The notes under the pieces are model-generated. The model was not told the origin of the DNA, searched no databases, and saw only the letters and a list, made by a program, of their open reading frames with translations. A stretch of 39,716 nt of DNA from Caballeronia arvi (GTDB lineage: Bacteria; Pseudomonadota; Gammaproteobacteria; Burkholderiales; Burkholderiaceae). Shown piece after piece: positions 26,384 to 35,276 of this stretch; positions within the stretch are counted from its first letter, which is position 1, and each line of letters starts with the position of its first letter. The position numbers were made by a program, and so were the translations under genes. The DNA lies in contig NZ_FCOM02000061.1 in NCBI RefSeq assembly GCF_001544695.2, positions 1 to 39,716 of the forward strand, given 5' to 3'.

Positions 26384-28699
26384 ATGTCACGTCATGATAT
26401 TTCTCCGGAGCCCGCGGTCATGAGCAATAACAGTAAGAGTTCATCCTATCCTTTTGCCTCCGGCGGCTGGGGTTCGCTGAAATCCGTGGCCACGATCCTG
26501 ATGCAGGAAAAAGTCCCACTCAAGGACAGCGCAATATTGCTGAAACAGAACAAGCCGGACGGCTTCATGTGCGTGAGCTGTTCGTGGGCCAAGCCGGCGG
26601 ACCCTCATACATTCGAGTTCTGCGAAAGCGGGGCAAAAGCCACTGCGTGGGACACCACGTCCAAGCGCATGACGCCGGCGTTCTTCGAGTTGAACACTGT
26701 CACGTCGCTTTTGAACTGGCACGACCACGATCTGGAAGAGGCGGGCCGTCTGACCGCGCCCATGCGGTACGACGCGGCCTCGGATAGTTATGTGGAAGTG
26801 AGCTGGGAGGATGCCTTCGCGGAAATCGGCCGGGAACTGAATGCGATGGATCCCGAGCAGGTCGTCTTCTACACATCGGGGCGCGCTTCGCTCGAGACGG
26901 CTTACATGTATCAGTTGTTCGCGCGGATGTACGGCTGCAATAACCTGCCCGACAGCTCGAACATGTGCCATGAAAGTTCGAGCGTTGGACTGAAGGAAGC
27001 GATCGGTGTCGGCGTGGGCACCATCACACTCGACGACTTCGAAAAGACCGACCTGATGTTCTTCTTCGGTCAGAATGTGGGCACGAACAGCCCGCGCATG
27101 CTTCACCACCTTCAGGACGCGCGCAAACGAGGCGTGCCCATCATCACCTTCAACCCGCTGCGCGAACCGGGACTCGTTTCCTTCGCCAACCCGCAGTCGC
27201 CGGTGCAAATGCTGACGCCTGCCGAGACGCAGATCAGCACGCAGTATCACCAGGTCAAGACGGGGGGCGACACGGCCGCCATCCTCGGCATCTGCAAGGC
27301 CGTGATCGAGGCCGACGATCAGGCGAAGGGGCAAGGCCTGCCGCGCGTGATCGACGTAGCGTTCATCGAAGAACATACGAGCGGCTTCGATGCATTTGCC
27401 GCATGCGCCCGCGAAACCGAGTGGAGCGAAATAGAACGCATCAGCGGTCTCGGACGCGCCGCGCTGGGCGATGCCGCCGCCGAGTACATGCGCGCGAATG
27501 CCGTGATGGCTCACTACGGCATGGGACTGACGCAGCATCGCCTTGGCGTGCAAAACGTACGCATGCTTTGCAATCTGCTCTTGTTGCGCGGCAACGTCGG
27601 CAAGCCGGGCGCAGGTCCTTCGCCAATCCGCGGACACTCCAATGTGCAGGGCCAACGCACCGTGGGCATCACGGAGAAGCCGGAACTCGCGCCGCTCGAT
27701 CAACTCGCAAAACAGTTTTCATTTGAGCCGCCGAGGAAAAAAGGCATGAACACGATCGAGGCGTTCGAAGGCATCGTCAAGGGAGAAGTCAAAGCCGTGG
27801 TCAACCTGGGCGGCAATCTCGTGCGTTCCGTACCAGATCGATTGCAGACGGAGCCGGCGTGGGGTCGCCTGCGTCTGACGGTCAACGTGGCAACCAAACT
27901 CAATCGGAGTCATCTGGTGCACGGCGAAGTGTCGTACGTTTTGCCGTGTCTGAGTCGCATCGAGTTCCACCGCACGCCGATGGGCGAGCAGGCCGTATCC
28001 ATGGAAGACAGCACCGGCTGCATGCACGGTTCGAAGGGCGTCACGGAGCCTGCGAGCGAGAAGGCGCGCTCCGAGCAGTTCATCGTCGCAGGCATTGCGA
28101 AGGCCACGCTCGGGTCGCGCTCCACCGTCGATTGGGATGCGTGGCGAAACGACTTCGCGCTCGTGCGTAACGAAATCGCAAAGACCTATCCCGAGATTTT
28201 TCACGACTTCAACGCACGCATGTGGGAACCCGGCGGCTTTCACCGGCCGCTTCCGGCGCGGCGTCGGCAATGGAAAACGAAATCGGGAAAAGCGGAGTTC
28301 ATGGCGCCGGAGTCGCTGGGAGAAGACCCGGACATGCCCCAGAAGACGCCCGATGCGCTGCGCCTCATGACCTTGCGCAGCGACAGCCAGTTCAATACGA
28401 CCATCTATAACATTGACGACCGTTTCCGGGGCGTAAAGGGCACGCGCATGGTCATCCTGATGAACAAGGCTGACATGCAGAAGCGTCAACTTCAGGAAGG
28501 GCAGAAGGTGACCTTGCAGACGATCGCTGACGACGGCATCGACCGGCGTCTCGAGGGTCTCGAGATCAAAGCTTATGAAGTGCCCGAAGGCTGCATCGGC
28601 GGCTACTATCCTGAGTGCAACGTGCTTCTGCCGCTTTGGCACTATGCGAAGGAAAGCAAGGTGCCGGGCGCGAAGTCGATTCCGGTGCGGATCGTTTGA
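26384..28699 (+). CDS. FdhF/YdeP-family molybdopterin oxidoreductase
   Basis: A 771-residue molybdopterin-binding oxidoreductase; ATG 26420 (GGAG upstream) is a possible shorter start. An N-terminal cysteine set C63-x2-C66...C80 (CVSCSWAKP, FEFCESG) suits a 4Fe-4S site with three cysteines, the pattern of the YdeP branch. The Mo-ligand position appears as Cys195 in NMCHESSS. Later blocks include FFFGQNVGTNSPRMLHHLQD, the GMGLTQHRLGVQNVR region, RGHSNVQGQRTVGI and a C-terminal GYYPECNVLLPLWHYA domain. Substrate unknown: YdeP is linked to acid resistance, other members to formate. No Tat signal, hence cytoplasmic. It follows the ZIP-like gene on the same strand after 71 bases and may be its own unit. 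Confidence 0.9.
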   Translation: MSRHDISPEPAVMSNNSKSSSYPFASGGWGSLKSVATILMQEKVPLKDSAILLKQNKPDGFMCVSCSWAKPADPHTFEFCESGAKATAWDTTSKRMTPAFFELNTVTSLLNWHDHDLEEAGRLTAPMRYDAASDSYVEVSWEDAFAEIGRELNAMDPEQVVFYTSGRASLETAYMYQLFARMYGCNNLPDSSNMCHESSSVGLKEAIGVGVGTITLDDFEKTDLMFFFGQNVGTNSPRMLHHLQDARKRGVPIITFNPLREPGLVSFANPQSPVQMLTPAETQISTQYHQVKTGGDTAAILGICKAVIEADDQAKGQGLPRVIDVAFIEEHTSGFDAFAACARETEWSEIERISGLGRAALGDAAAEYMRANAVMAHYGMGLTQHRLGVQNVRMLCNLLLLRGNVGKPGAGPSPIRGHSNVQGQRTVGITEKPELAPLDQLAKQFSFEPPRKKGMNTIEAFEGIVKGEVKAVVNLGGNLVRSVPDRLQTEPAWGRLRLTVNVATKLNRSHLVHGEVSYVLPCLSRIEFHRTPMGEQAVSMEDSTGCMHGSKGVTEPASEKARSEQFIVAGIAKATLGSRSTVDWDAWRNDFALVRNEIAKTYPEIFHDFNARMWEPGGFHRPLPARRRQWKTKSGKAEFMAPESLGEDPDMPQKTPDALRLMTLRSDSQFNTTIYNIDDRFRGVKGTRMVILMNKADMQKRQLQEGQKVTLQTIADDGIDRRLEGLEIKAYEVPEGCIGGYYPECNVLLPLWHYAKESKVPGAKSIPVRIV

Positions 28700-28711
28700 C
28701 TGTCGACGCGG

Positions 28712-28867
28712 ATGGGGTCCGCCTTTGCCGGCACGACGCACCGGAGCGCCTTCTTAGGTACGCGCGTAGTGCTGCACAGCCCCTTCACTGAGCTATGGGC
28801 TCGCCGCCCGGCCGACGTCGAAGTGAGCGGCGGTCCGCTGCCCGAGACCGGCTGGGAGGTACGTTGA
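28712..28867 (+). CDS. Short open frame, 51 codons, uncertain
   Basis: ATG 28712 opens a frame for MGSAFAGTTHRSAFLGTRVV followed by LHSPFTELWARRPADVEV and SGGPLPETGWEVR. The composition looks protein-like and it begins just after the molybdoenzyme stop, but there is no clear ribosome site and I recognise no family. It may be the tail of a lost gene. Confidence 0.25.
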   Translation: MGSAFAGTTHRSAFLGTRVVLHSPFTELWARRPADVEVSGGPLPETGWEVR

Positions 28868-28893
28868 ATTGCTGAACTGTCCTCTACGGCTTC

Positions 28894-29232
28894 TCAGACT
28901 GCGTCAGACCTGTGCATGCGATCGCCATGGCGAGCAAGACGTTTGCGCAAAGCGTCGATCTGTTCGAGTAGATCGAGCGCGAGCGCCACGCCTGGTGCGT
29001 TCACTTCCAGATCTTTCGTCAGTCTTTGCGCGGTAATGGCGCGGCGCAGGCAAGTTCCGCTAAATCGCCATTCTTCCATGCGCGCGCCTCGCGGCTCAAA
29101 GGCGCCTTCTTCGACCCATCGGACGAAATCATCGCTCGACGCGCCCGTGATACGGCAAAGTTCAATCAGCGTGAACTCGATGTGTTCCTCGACGATTTCG
29201 CCTCGAAGGCAAGAAGGATCGTTTTCGTTCAT
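28894..29232 (-). CDS. cbpM: Chaperone modulator CbpM
   Basis: A 112-residue MerR-like protein of the CbpM family: EFTLIELCRITGASSDDFVR followed by WVEEGAFEPRG, then WRFSGTCLRRAITAQRL and a C-terminal helix ending LEQIDALRKRL. In E. coli CbpM binds the J-domain of CbpA and inhibits both its co-chaperone and DNA-binding activities. It starts 6 bases after the cbpA stop, so both are one transcription unit; this pairing is the standard arrangement. Confidence 0.92.
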   Translation of the reverse strand: MNENDPSCLRGEIVEEHIEFTLIELCRITGASSDDFVRWVEEGAFEPRGARMEEWRFSGTCLRRAITAQRLTKDLEVNAPGVALALDLLEQIDALRKRLARHGDRMHRSDAV

Positions 29233-29238
29233 GGCGGA

Positions 29239-30168
29239 TCACCCGTAATAATGCGCGCGCGGATCGAAATTGAACGCCTCGCGCATCGCAACGTAGGCGG
29301 CTTTCTTGGCGTCGGTGTCTGCGGCAGGCAGCAAGATGTTCAGCATCACGTAGAAATCGCCGGAGGGATTGCCGGGAATTCCGCGGCCCCGGAGCCTGAG
29401 ACGCCGGCCGGCTGACGACCCCGCCGGGACGGTCACGGTGACCTGCCCGGAAGGCGTGGGAACGACGACTTCGGCGCCGAGCGCGGCTTCCCACGGTGCG
29501 AGAGGAAGATCCGTGGTCACGTCGCGCCCCTCGACGCGATACCGTTTGTGCTCGTCCAGCGTAATCTCGAGATACAGGTCGCCGCGCGGTGCGTTGCCGA
29601 CGCCCATGCCGCCCTGGCCCGCGAGCCGCAGCCGCTGGCCATCCAGCATGCCTTTGGGTATCGCGACATCGAGCGTGCGCGTTTGATATGTCACGTGTCC
29701 TTGGTCGTCGATCACGGGCATCTCCACCGAGAAGGTACGCTGCGCGCCGTTGTACAGGTCTTCGAGACTGACGGACACCTTCGCGTGGAGATCTTCGCCG
29801 GGCCACTTGGGCGCATCGGAGCGAGATGCATGTCGCGCGCGCGGGCCGAACAAGTCGCTGAAAAAGTCATTGACGTCCTGCGAGTCGTGGCCGCCGCTGT
29901 ATGCAAAATCTTCGCCGACATCCGGACGCGTGCGGAGCTCGTCGCCGTCCTTGTAACCGGTGCCGAGCGCGTCGAATGCCGCGCGCTTCTCCGGATCCTT
30001 GAGAACCTGCCAGGCCTCGCCGACCTCCTTGAAGCGCGCTTCGGCATCGGCGTCCTTGTTGAGGTCCGGATGAAACTTGCGTGCGAGCTTGCGATGAGCG
30101 GTCTTGATCTCCGCTTCGTTAGCCGTTCGCGGAACGCCCATGACGGCGTAATAGTCCTTGTATTTCAT
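29239..30168 (-). CDS. cbpA: Curved-DNA-binding DnaJ-class co-chaperone CbpA
   Basis: A 309-residue type III J-protein. The J-domain (residues 4-70) has the catalytic His33-Pro34-Asp35. A Gly/Phe-poor linker (about 75-125) containing DVNDFFSDLFGPRARHASRS follows. Then come two C-terminal beta-sandwich domains (KVSVSLEDLYNGAQRTFSVE, GQRLRLAGQGGMGVGNAPRG, GRRLRLRGRGIPGNPSGDF). CbpA stimulates DnaK and binds curved DNA at the nucleoid in stationary phase. The short GGGAAACG before ATG 30168 is a possible ribosome site. No clear sigma-32 promoter was found in the 300 bases upstream. First gene of the cbpA-cbpM unit. Confidence 0.93.
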   Translation of the reverse strand: MKYKDYYAVMGVPRTANEAEIKTAHRKLARKFHPDLNKDADAEARFKEVGEAWQVLKDPEKRAAFDALGTGYKDGDELRTRPDVGEDFAYSGGHDSQDVNDFFSDLFGPRARHASRSDAPKWPGEDLHAKVSVSLEDLYNGAQRTFSVEMPVIDDQGHVTYQTRTLDVAIPKGMLDGQRLRLAGQGGMGVGNAPRGDLYLEITLDEHKRYRVEGRDVTTDLPLAPWEAALGAEVVVPTPSGQVTVTVPAGSSAGRRLRLRGRGIPGNPSGDFYVMLNILLPAADTDAKKAAYVAMREAFNFDPRAHYYG

Positions 30169-31080
30169 CGTTTCCCGTTTTGTCCGATCATCGACTCAGG
30201 GCAGACGTGCGGTGCTCCGGGGCGCCCCGATCACTTACTACTATACAACGGGCGAGCACGCGATCAGGTAACGTTCCTCATGTTGCTGTCTCAAGTTGCT
30301 TAACAATCGCGCGCCGGTTTTTCATGGGCCACCTCGTGTTCTTTCGGAAGCGAAACTGCGCGCTGAGCCATCTATACAAGACGTCCGTTCGCCTCGCTGA
30401 CGTTCCTCTGTGGAACAAACTCTGAACTGTGCGCCGCCGGACCCATCCGCCTGCCGCGGGCCGCTTCAGGTCCGCCCGATTTCTGGTGATCGGAGCAAGC
30501 GACGACCCAACAATTCGACGCTGCACACTGCATCTTCGTCGAAGCCTGGAACGCGCAACAGTATTTCCGACGGAAGCGGCGGCTACGCTCTACGGTCAGG
30601 CCTGCCACGAGACCTTGAAGATGCCGATCGCAAAGGGGACGCCCGATCCACACAGATGTACTTACGGCTTTAAAGCGACTTTGGCTTTACGATCGGATTG
30701 GTTCGATCTCAAACGCGTCATCAGGCGGGATATCGGCGTTCTGTGTCCCGGTTCCACGCCATGCGCAACGCGGCAAGCAGCGCGCTCTGAACGGTGGCGC
30801 CTTCGTAGCCGCTCGGGTAGCCTCTAGATTTTCGCTTCGTCGTCTCTCGATGACGCGAAGAGCGGCGAAAGCAAAATCGCCGCTGCCGATCGCGATTGTC
30901 CTATGCCCACGTTAAAACATGCTTACATGTGCCTATCGGGATCAAACTTGGCGTGACAGATACGCAAACTCCGCAGTGACATTCGCGACCGTCGGCGCGA
31001 ATCGTGCTGATCAACGTGCAGCAGTAACAAACATGATGGCGTGCGCCCCTCTTTGATTCAGCTAGCGCGGAGAAACAAGC
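30169..31080. other. Long region without a convincing gene
   Basis: 912 bases between cbpA and the broken cyclopropane synthase. Several frames are open (for example 30429-30827 plus and 30278-30526 minus), but none resembles a known protein, their amino-acid content is Arg/Ser-rich, and none has a ribosome site. The only structured element is the hairpin at 30861-30884. It could be the debris of former genes. Confidence 0.4.
30861..30884. repeat. Perfect 8-bp inverted repeat
   Basis: AGCGGCGA is followed after eight bases (AAGCAAAA) by TCGCCGCT, giving a strong GC-rich hairpin about 200 bases before the broken cfa gene. No T-run follows on either strand, so a simple intrinsic terminator is unlikely. 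Confidence 0.5.
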
Positions 31081-32227
31081 ATGTTCTGGGAGAAGAAACT
31101 GACGCGGTGGGTTGAGCACGTGCGCGCTGGGGCAGATCTCCCCGCGCGGCTTGTGCTGTGGGATGGACAGCAGCACGATTTCGGAAAGTTCGCCGCCCCT
31201 CACGTGACGCTGCATGTGAAGAGCGCGACCGCGCTGCCATACCTACTTGAACCGAGCCTCGACAATCTCGGCGAAGCCTACGTGAAGGGCAAGATCGATA
31301 TCGAAGGCGAGCTCACCGACATCATCAACGCCACCAGCTCGCGAAGAGCACCGTGACGAGTGCGGGCAAGCTCGCCCGCTTGCGACGCTACGCTTTCGGC
31401 TGTGGCTCGACAAGAACATGGTGTACTCCTGCGCGTACTTCGAGAACGGCGACGAAGACATCGACACCGCGCAGCTTAAAAAAATCGATCACATCCTCAC
31501 CAAGATTCAGGTGCAGCCGGGCCACACGCTGCTGGATATCGGCTGTGGCTGGGGCGCGCTCGTGATCCGCGCGGCGCAAAAATTCGGCGGGAAGTGCGTG
31601 GGCGTCACGCTTTCGGAGAACCAGTTCGAACTCGCCACCGAGCGCGTGAAGACGGCGGGTCTTAAAGACAAGATCGAGATCCGGCTGCAGGACTATCGCG
31701 ACATTCCCGGGCAGTTCGACCGCATCACGAGCGTCGGAATGTGCGAGCGCGTCGGGTGCAAGAATCTGCCGGCCTATTTCGGGAAAATTCACGAGTTGCT
31801 CGTCGATGACGGCATCGCGATGAATCACGGCATAACGTCGTCGGATGCGGACAGCGGCGAGACCTCGTTCGGCGGCGGCGAGTTCATCGACAAGTACGTG
31901 TTCCCCGATGGCGAACTGCCGCACATCAGGGTCGCGCTCGAATCGATGCAGCGCGACGGGCTGGAAGCGATCGACGTTGAGAGCCTGCGCCGGCATTACG
32001 CACATACGCTGAGCATCTGGGCTGAAAGGTTCGAGGCGAACGCGGAGCAAGCGAAATAACTCGTCGATGATGAGCACTTCCGCATATGGCGCGTCTATCT
32101 CGCGGGATGCTCGTACGCATTCGAGAACGACGACGTGTCCATCTATCAGGTGATCTGCCACAAGGCGGGGCGCAGCTCGAAGACCCTGCCGTGGTCGCGC
32201 CGGTATATCTATGAGAATGCGCTCTGA
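31081..32227 (+). pseudogene. cfa: Cyclopropane-fatty-acyl-phospholipid synthase, three lesions
   Basis: Starts well (GGAG 8 bases before ATG 31081; MFWEKKLTRWVEHVRAGADL). At about 31333 a one-base shift moves the reading to the frame with QLAKSTVTSAGKLARLRRYAF. At about 31394-31399 roughly 25-30 residues that family members have here (including the YHYDVSN segment) are missing and the reading jumps to a third frame with RLWLDKNMVYSCAYFENGDE. That frame holds the SAM site LLDIGCGWGAL and runs to an in-frame TAA at 32057-32059, after which the homologous C-terminus (LVDDEHFRIWRVYLAGCSYA to RRYIYENAL) continues to TGA 32225-32227. An intact enzyme would methylate membrane phospholipid double bonds. 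Frameshift, deletion and nonsense mutation together rule out a simple sequencing slip. Confidence 0.88.
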
Positions 32228-32385
32228 ACGAAACGCGTAGGAGGAGATCGAGGCGTCCGACGCAGGCACATTTTCTCCCTGCTCAAATCGCATCTTGTTA
32301 TCCCGCGCGTCGACGTCAGGGACGCATGGTTTCTTCCCCGGCCCCGATGGCAGCATGACGCACCTCACTGCCGCGCGTTTTCCGC

Positions 32386-32603
32386 TCACGGCGCAAGTAC
32401 GTTCCACATGGCGGGGGGTTCCGGCTGCGTGTAGCGCGCCTGAACCAGTCTTGTGATCGCTGTCAGGCTGTCTTTGGCCGACAACTGCTCACCGCGCTCG
32501 ATGGCGAATGTTTCGTCGCAAGCTCCACATCGCCAATAACGTCGCGGAACTAGGTCGAGTCATCGCCTCGGCGCAGATGAAACTGCCACGTTTTCTCATC
32601 CAC
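32386..32603 (-). pseudogene. Small CxxC protein, frame-shifted
   Basis: On the minus strand GTG 32603 begins MDEKTWQFHLRRGDD, then a frame change near 32550 leads to VPRRYWRCGACDETFAIERG and TAITRLVQARYTQPEPPAMW, ending at TGA 32386-32388. Together this is a coherent protein of about 71 residues with one CGAC zinc-ribbon-type pair. I recognise no named family. It lies convergent to the broken cfa gene. Fusion of the two parts is inferred from the sensible composition on both sides of the shift. Confidence 0.4.
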
Positions 32604-32759
32604 GCCTTGCGCGAGTTCGTGTGCGCAAGGCGAGCTGGTTCTCCGGGCCGCGGAAATAGAGCTGCGTTCAGGGATCAGCATGCCTTCCACGTATTTGCGA
32701 ACATGGTGCCGTCGTTGGGTCCGAGCCGGCTCGACACGGACGATGCGCGGTTCGTGCTG

Positions 32760-33470
32760 CTTTCGCGCCGCCACACGAGCGCTTGGCCCTTTGTCAGCTG
32801 GAAGGTCGCGGCTCTCTCAAAGATGTGGCGCAACCCGAGCAATCCTGGCTGGGGGATTTCATTCCGCCTGAAGATCAGCAATTTGTGAGCAAGGCCGTTC
32901 ACCACGCGATTCAGAGAAAGACCATCTTCCAGCTCGAGCATCGGGTGCGGCGACTGGACGGCGGTTGTGGCTGGGTTCTCTCGAGGTCCGTCCCCATGCT
33001 GGAGGCAGCCGGCGACATCTATGGATGGGTCGGGGCGACGAGTGACAACACGGAAAGCAAAGAAGCCGAGGAAAGGCTGAAGGACGCCGACAGGCGTAAG
33101 GACAAGTTCCTCGCAATGCTGGCGCATGAGCTGCGAAACCCGGGCCCCGATCGGGGCGGCAGCGGAGCTCCTGCAGGTGCCGAATGTACCCGCTGGGCGA
33201 GTGCGCCAGACGAGTCAAATCGTCGGCCGTCAGGTCGCACATATGAGCCAACTGGTCGATGATCTGTTCGATGTATCCCGGGTGGCGAGAGGTCTCGCCA
33301 CGCTTGACAAGGCCTCTCAGGACATCGGACGCGTCCTCATGGACGCCGTCGAGCAGGCCGCGCCCATTATCAGGACCAGACGGCATCACCTCGAATTGCA
33401 CCTGCCGCCGGACACGACCATTGTTCGGCACGGCGCTTCACACTTGACAAGATGCATGAGGAGACAAAGC
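32760..33470 (+). pseudogene. PAS/HisKA sensor kinase remnant
   Basis: From about 32760 a PAS_3-type sensor fold is readable (LSRSVPMLEAAGDIYGWVGA, with VFQ-like KTIFQLEHRVRRLDGGCGWV before it), then a linker and the H-box MLAHELRNP. At about 33145 the frame shifts; APIGAAAELLQV and QVAHMSQLVDDLFDVSRVAR continue the HisKA domain in the next frame up to LHLPPDTTIVRHGA near 33430. No HATPase domain follows, and there is no recognisable start. About 250 bases of eroded sequence come after. A 5'- and 3'-deleted remnant of a hybrid-type kinase. Confidence 0.75.
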
Positions 33471-34212
33471 TTTGATTGGGAGGCAGCGCACATCGTCGTG
33501 GCTGGATCGGCATCGATCTGGTGCTGGGGTTCCGGTAAAAAACGGTTCGATAGAAACGAACGATCGCTTTAAGCGATTGCGATTCAACGTTAACCCCGAT
33601 TACTGGTACTTACAGTGCATGTTTTAATCATTTCCTGAAAGGGCGGAGAGACGCTCAGTTCTTAAAAATACTAATTCTCCGCCGTCAGCTACAAAATAGC
33701 TTTCAACCCCAAGCGCAAAATTATTATGGGATGCATCGTCGCCGGTGTTGCAACGTTCATTGCAATACCTGGCCTATACAGAAATTACGCTCGCGACGGT
33801 CGTCGCGCGTTTCCGACGCGGCTGGAGAGAGCGTGCGGCTGGTCATGAGAAGGCTCACGGCACAGATGTATCTGGTAATCGATAGGACACGATCGGTGTC
33901 GAGGTCGTGGCGCAGACATAAAATCTACCAGTATCAAACCACCGGGCTGCATGCAGCTGGACAAGTCGTCGCCACGCTTCATCAATCGCATGTCGAAAAG
34001 GAAACGCTTCGAGATTTTAAGTTAAAGGCGAAAGCGGACGTTTAACGGGCCATCTTGAAAACGGCTCGAGTGTTCGCGTTGTCGAGACGATACAGGATCA
34101 TCGTAACGATGACTCTGGAGAATCTCTTTAGTCAATGTCGCCACTCCATGCAGCTCAGTCGCGGCGTCGAGCGCGCGGCGGCTTCGACATGGACAAAATA
34201 CCGGAGAAGCAA
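33471..34212. other. Region without a recognisable gene; AT-rich part
   Basis: About 740 bases between the kinase remnant and the cold-shock gene. Sequence around 33570-33740 is clearly AT-richer than the rest of the window. The plus-strand open frame 33731-34045 has no known relative and no ribosome site. The last hundred bases are the leader of the cold-shock gene and hold the palindrome at 34098-34112. Confidence 0.4.
34098..34112. promoter_or_regulatory. Perfect palindrome in the cold-shock gene leader
   Basis: TCATCGTAACGATGA has perfect 6-base arms around TAA, about 100 bases before the cold-shock protein start. It may be an operator or an RNA hairpin in the leader; there is no direct support. 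Confidence 0.3.
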
Positions 34213-34416
34213 ATGGCAACTGGCACCGTGAAATGGTTCAACGACGCAAAAGGCTTCGGTTTCATCACACTGGACGACGGTGGTGAAGATTCGTTCGCGC
34301 ACTTCTCTGAGGTGAAGATCGACGGCTTCAAGACGCTGCAAGAAAACCAGAAGGTCGGCTTCGATGTGAAGCAGGGTGCGAAGGGCAAACAAGCCGCTAA
34401 TATCCAGCCTTTGTAA
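34213..34416 (+). CDS. Cold-shock protein (CspA family)
   Basis: 67 residues from ATG 34213, preceded by GGAG 6 bases upstream; the longer upstream start would add 26 unrelated residues. It is the classical single CSD nucleic-acid-binding barrel: TGTVKWFNDAKGFGFI (RNP1 KGFGFI), EDSFAHFSEVKIDGFKTL (RNP2 region, with Ser where most family members have Leu or Val) and the C-terminal KGKQAANIQPL. It binds single-stranded RNA/DNA and acts as an RNA chaperone. It appears intact among broken neighbours. Confidence 0.95.
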   Translation: MATGTVKWFNDAKGFGFITLDDGGEDSFAHFSEVKIDGFKTLQENQKVGFDVKQGAKGKQAANIQPL

Positions 34417-34512
34417 TGCAGTCGCCCCGACGGCGCACCAGGCAACCTGTTGGGCGATTGACCAACGGCGATAACGGGCGAGGGGGCGTCACGATTTGAA
34501 GGTCGACCGTCT

Positions 34513-35184
34513 GTGAACGAACAAAGAGTGAGGCGTGATCCGGAAGGAACGCGCCGAAGAATCGTCGACGCCGCGACTGAGCAGTTCGCGAAGTTAGGGC
34601 TCGCTGGCGCACGTGTCGACGCGATTGCCAATGAGGCAGGCACGAATGAGCGGATGCTCTACTATTACTTCGGAAGCAAGGAGGGAATGTACATCGCCGT
34701 GCTCGAAGCAATGTACGCGCAGTTCGCCGAGCGAGAAGGGCGTCTCGACTTGTCCGGCATGGAGCCGGCAAACGCTATTCGAAAACTGGCCAAGTCGATC
34801 TGGGCACACCTTCGAGAGAACCCACAATGGCTGAGTCTCGTCAACAACGAGAATCTGCATGAAGGGCGATACCTCGATCGGTCGAGCAGCTTGCGTGCGA
34901 CGATCTCCCCGGTGATCGAGGTACTCCGCTCAACGTTGTAGCGCGGTGTAGCAATAGGGCACTTTCGTCGAGGCATCGATCCACTGGATTTCTACGTGAC
35001 GTTGGTCGGTCTCGGGTATTACATCATCTCGAACCGTTTCACCATCGAAGCGTTCACAGGCCGGAATTACGCGGAGCCAAGTTATCAGAGGTCGATAGCC
35101 ATGATGCATCTCGAAATGGTGCTTTCGTATTTGCGCCCCGGCTCGTCTGAAACGAATGAGCGCTCGCCCGATACTGAGCAATAG
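34513..35184 (+). pseudogene. TetR-family regulator with in-frame amber codon
   Basis: Starts at GTG 34513 (AAGG about 10 bases upstream). The HTH is complete: GTRRRIVDAATEQFAKLGLA, AIANEAGTNERMLYYYFGSK. The effector domain continues until TAG at 34939-34941, but the same frame then carries RGVAIGHFRRGIDPLDFYVT, LVGLGYYIISNRFTIEAFTG and on to a stop at 35182-35184, exactly the rest of a normal 223-residue TetR protein. One base change (TAG from CAG or GAG) is the only lesion. Either a nonsense mutation (the truncated protein, 142 residues, keeps the DNA-binding domain) or readthrough. Target unknown. Confidence 0.85.
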
Positions 35185-35276
35185 AGTGTCTGATAGCTCC
35201 CGCGAGCCTTTCTTAACAACAGCAATCTTCCTATGAGCAGGCCAGCCACGCAGACAACGGAGATTGTCGACTGACA

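Noticed and set aside
26441..27703. 420-codon minus-strand open frame opposite the molybdoenzyme
   Set aside because: Antisense shadow of a conserved gene; composition Arg/His-rich and no family.
30429..30827. 132-codon open frame in the region before cfa
   Set aside because: No ribosome site, no family, atypical composition; kept only as part of the unassigned region.
31388..32407. 339-codon minus-strand open frame opposite cfa
   Set aside because: It is the mirror of the high-GC cfa coding frame; the homology is clearly on the plus strand.
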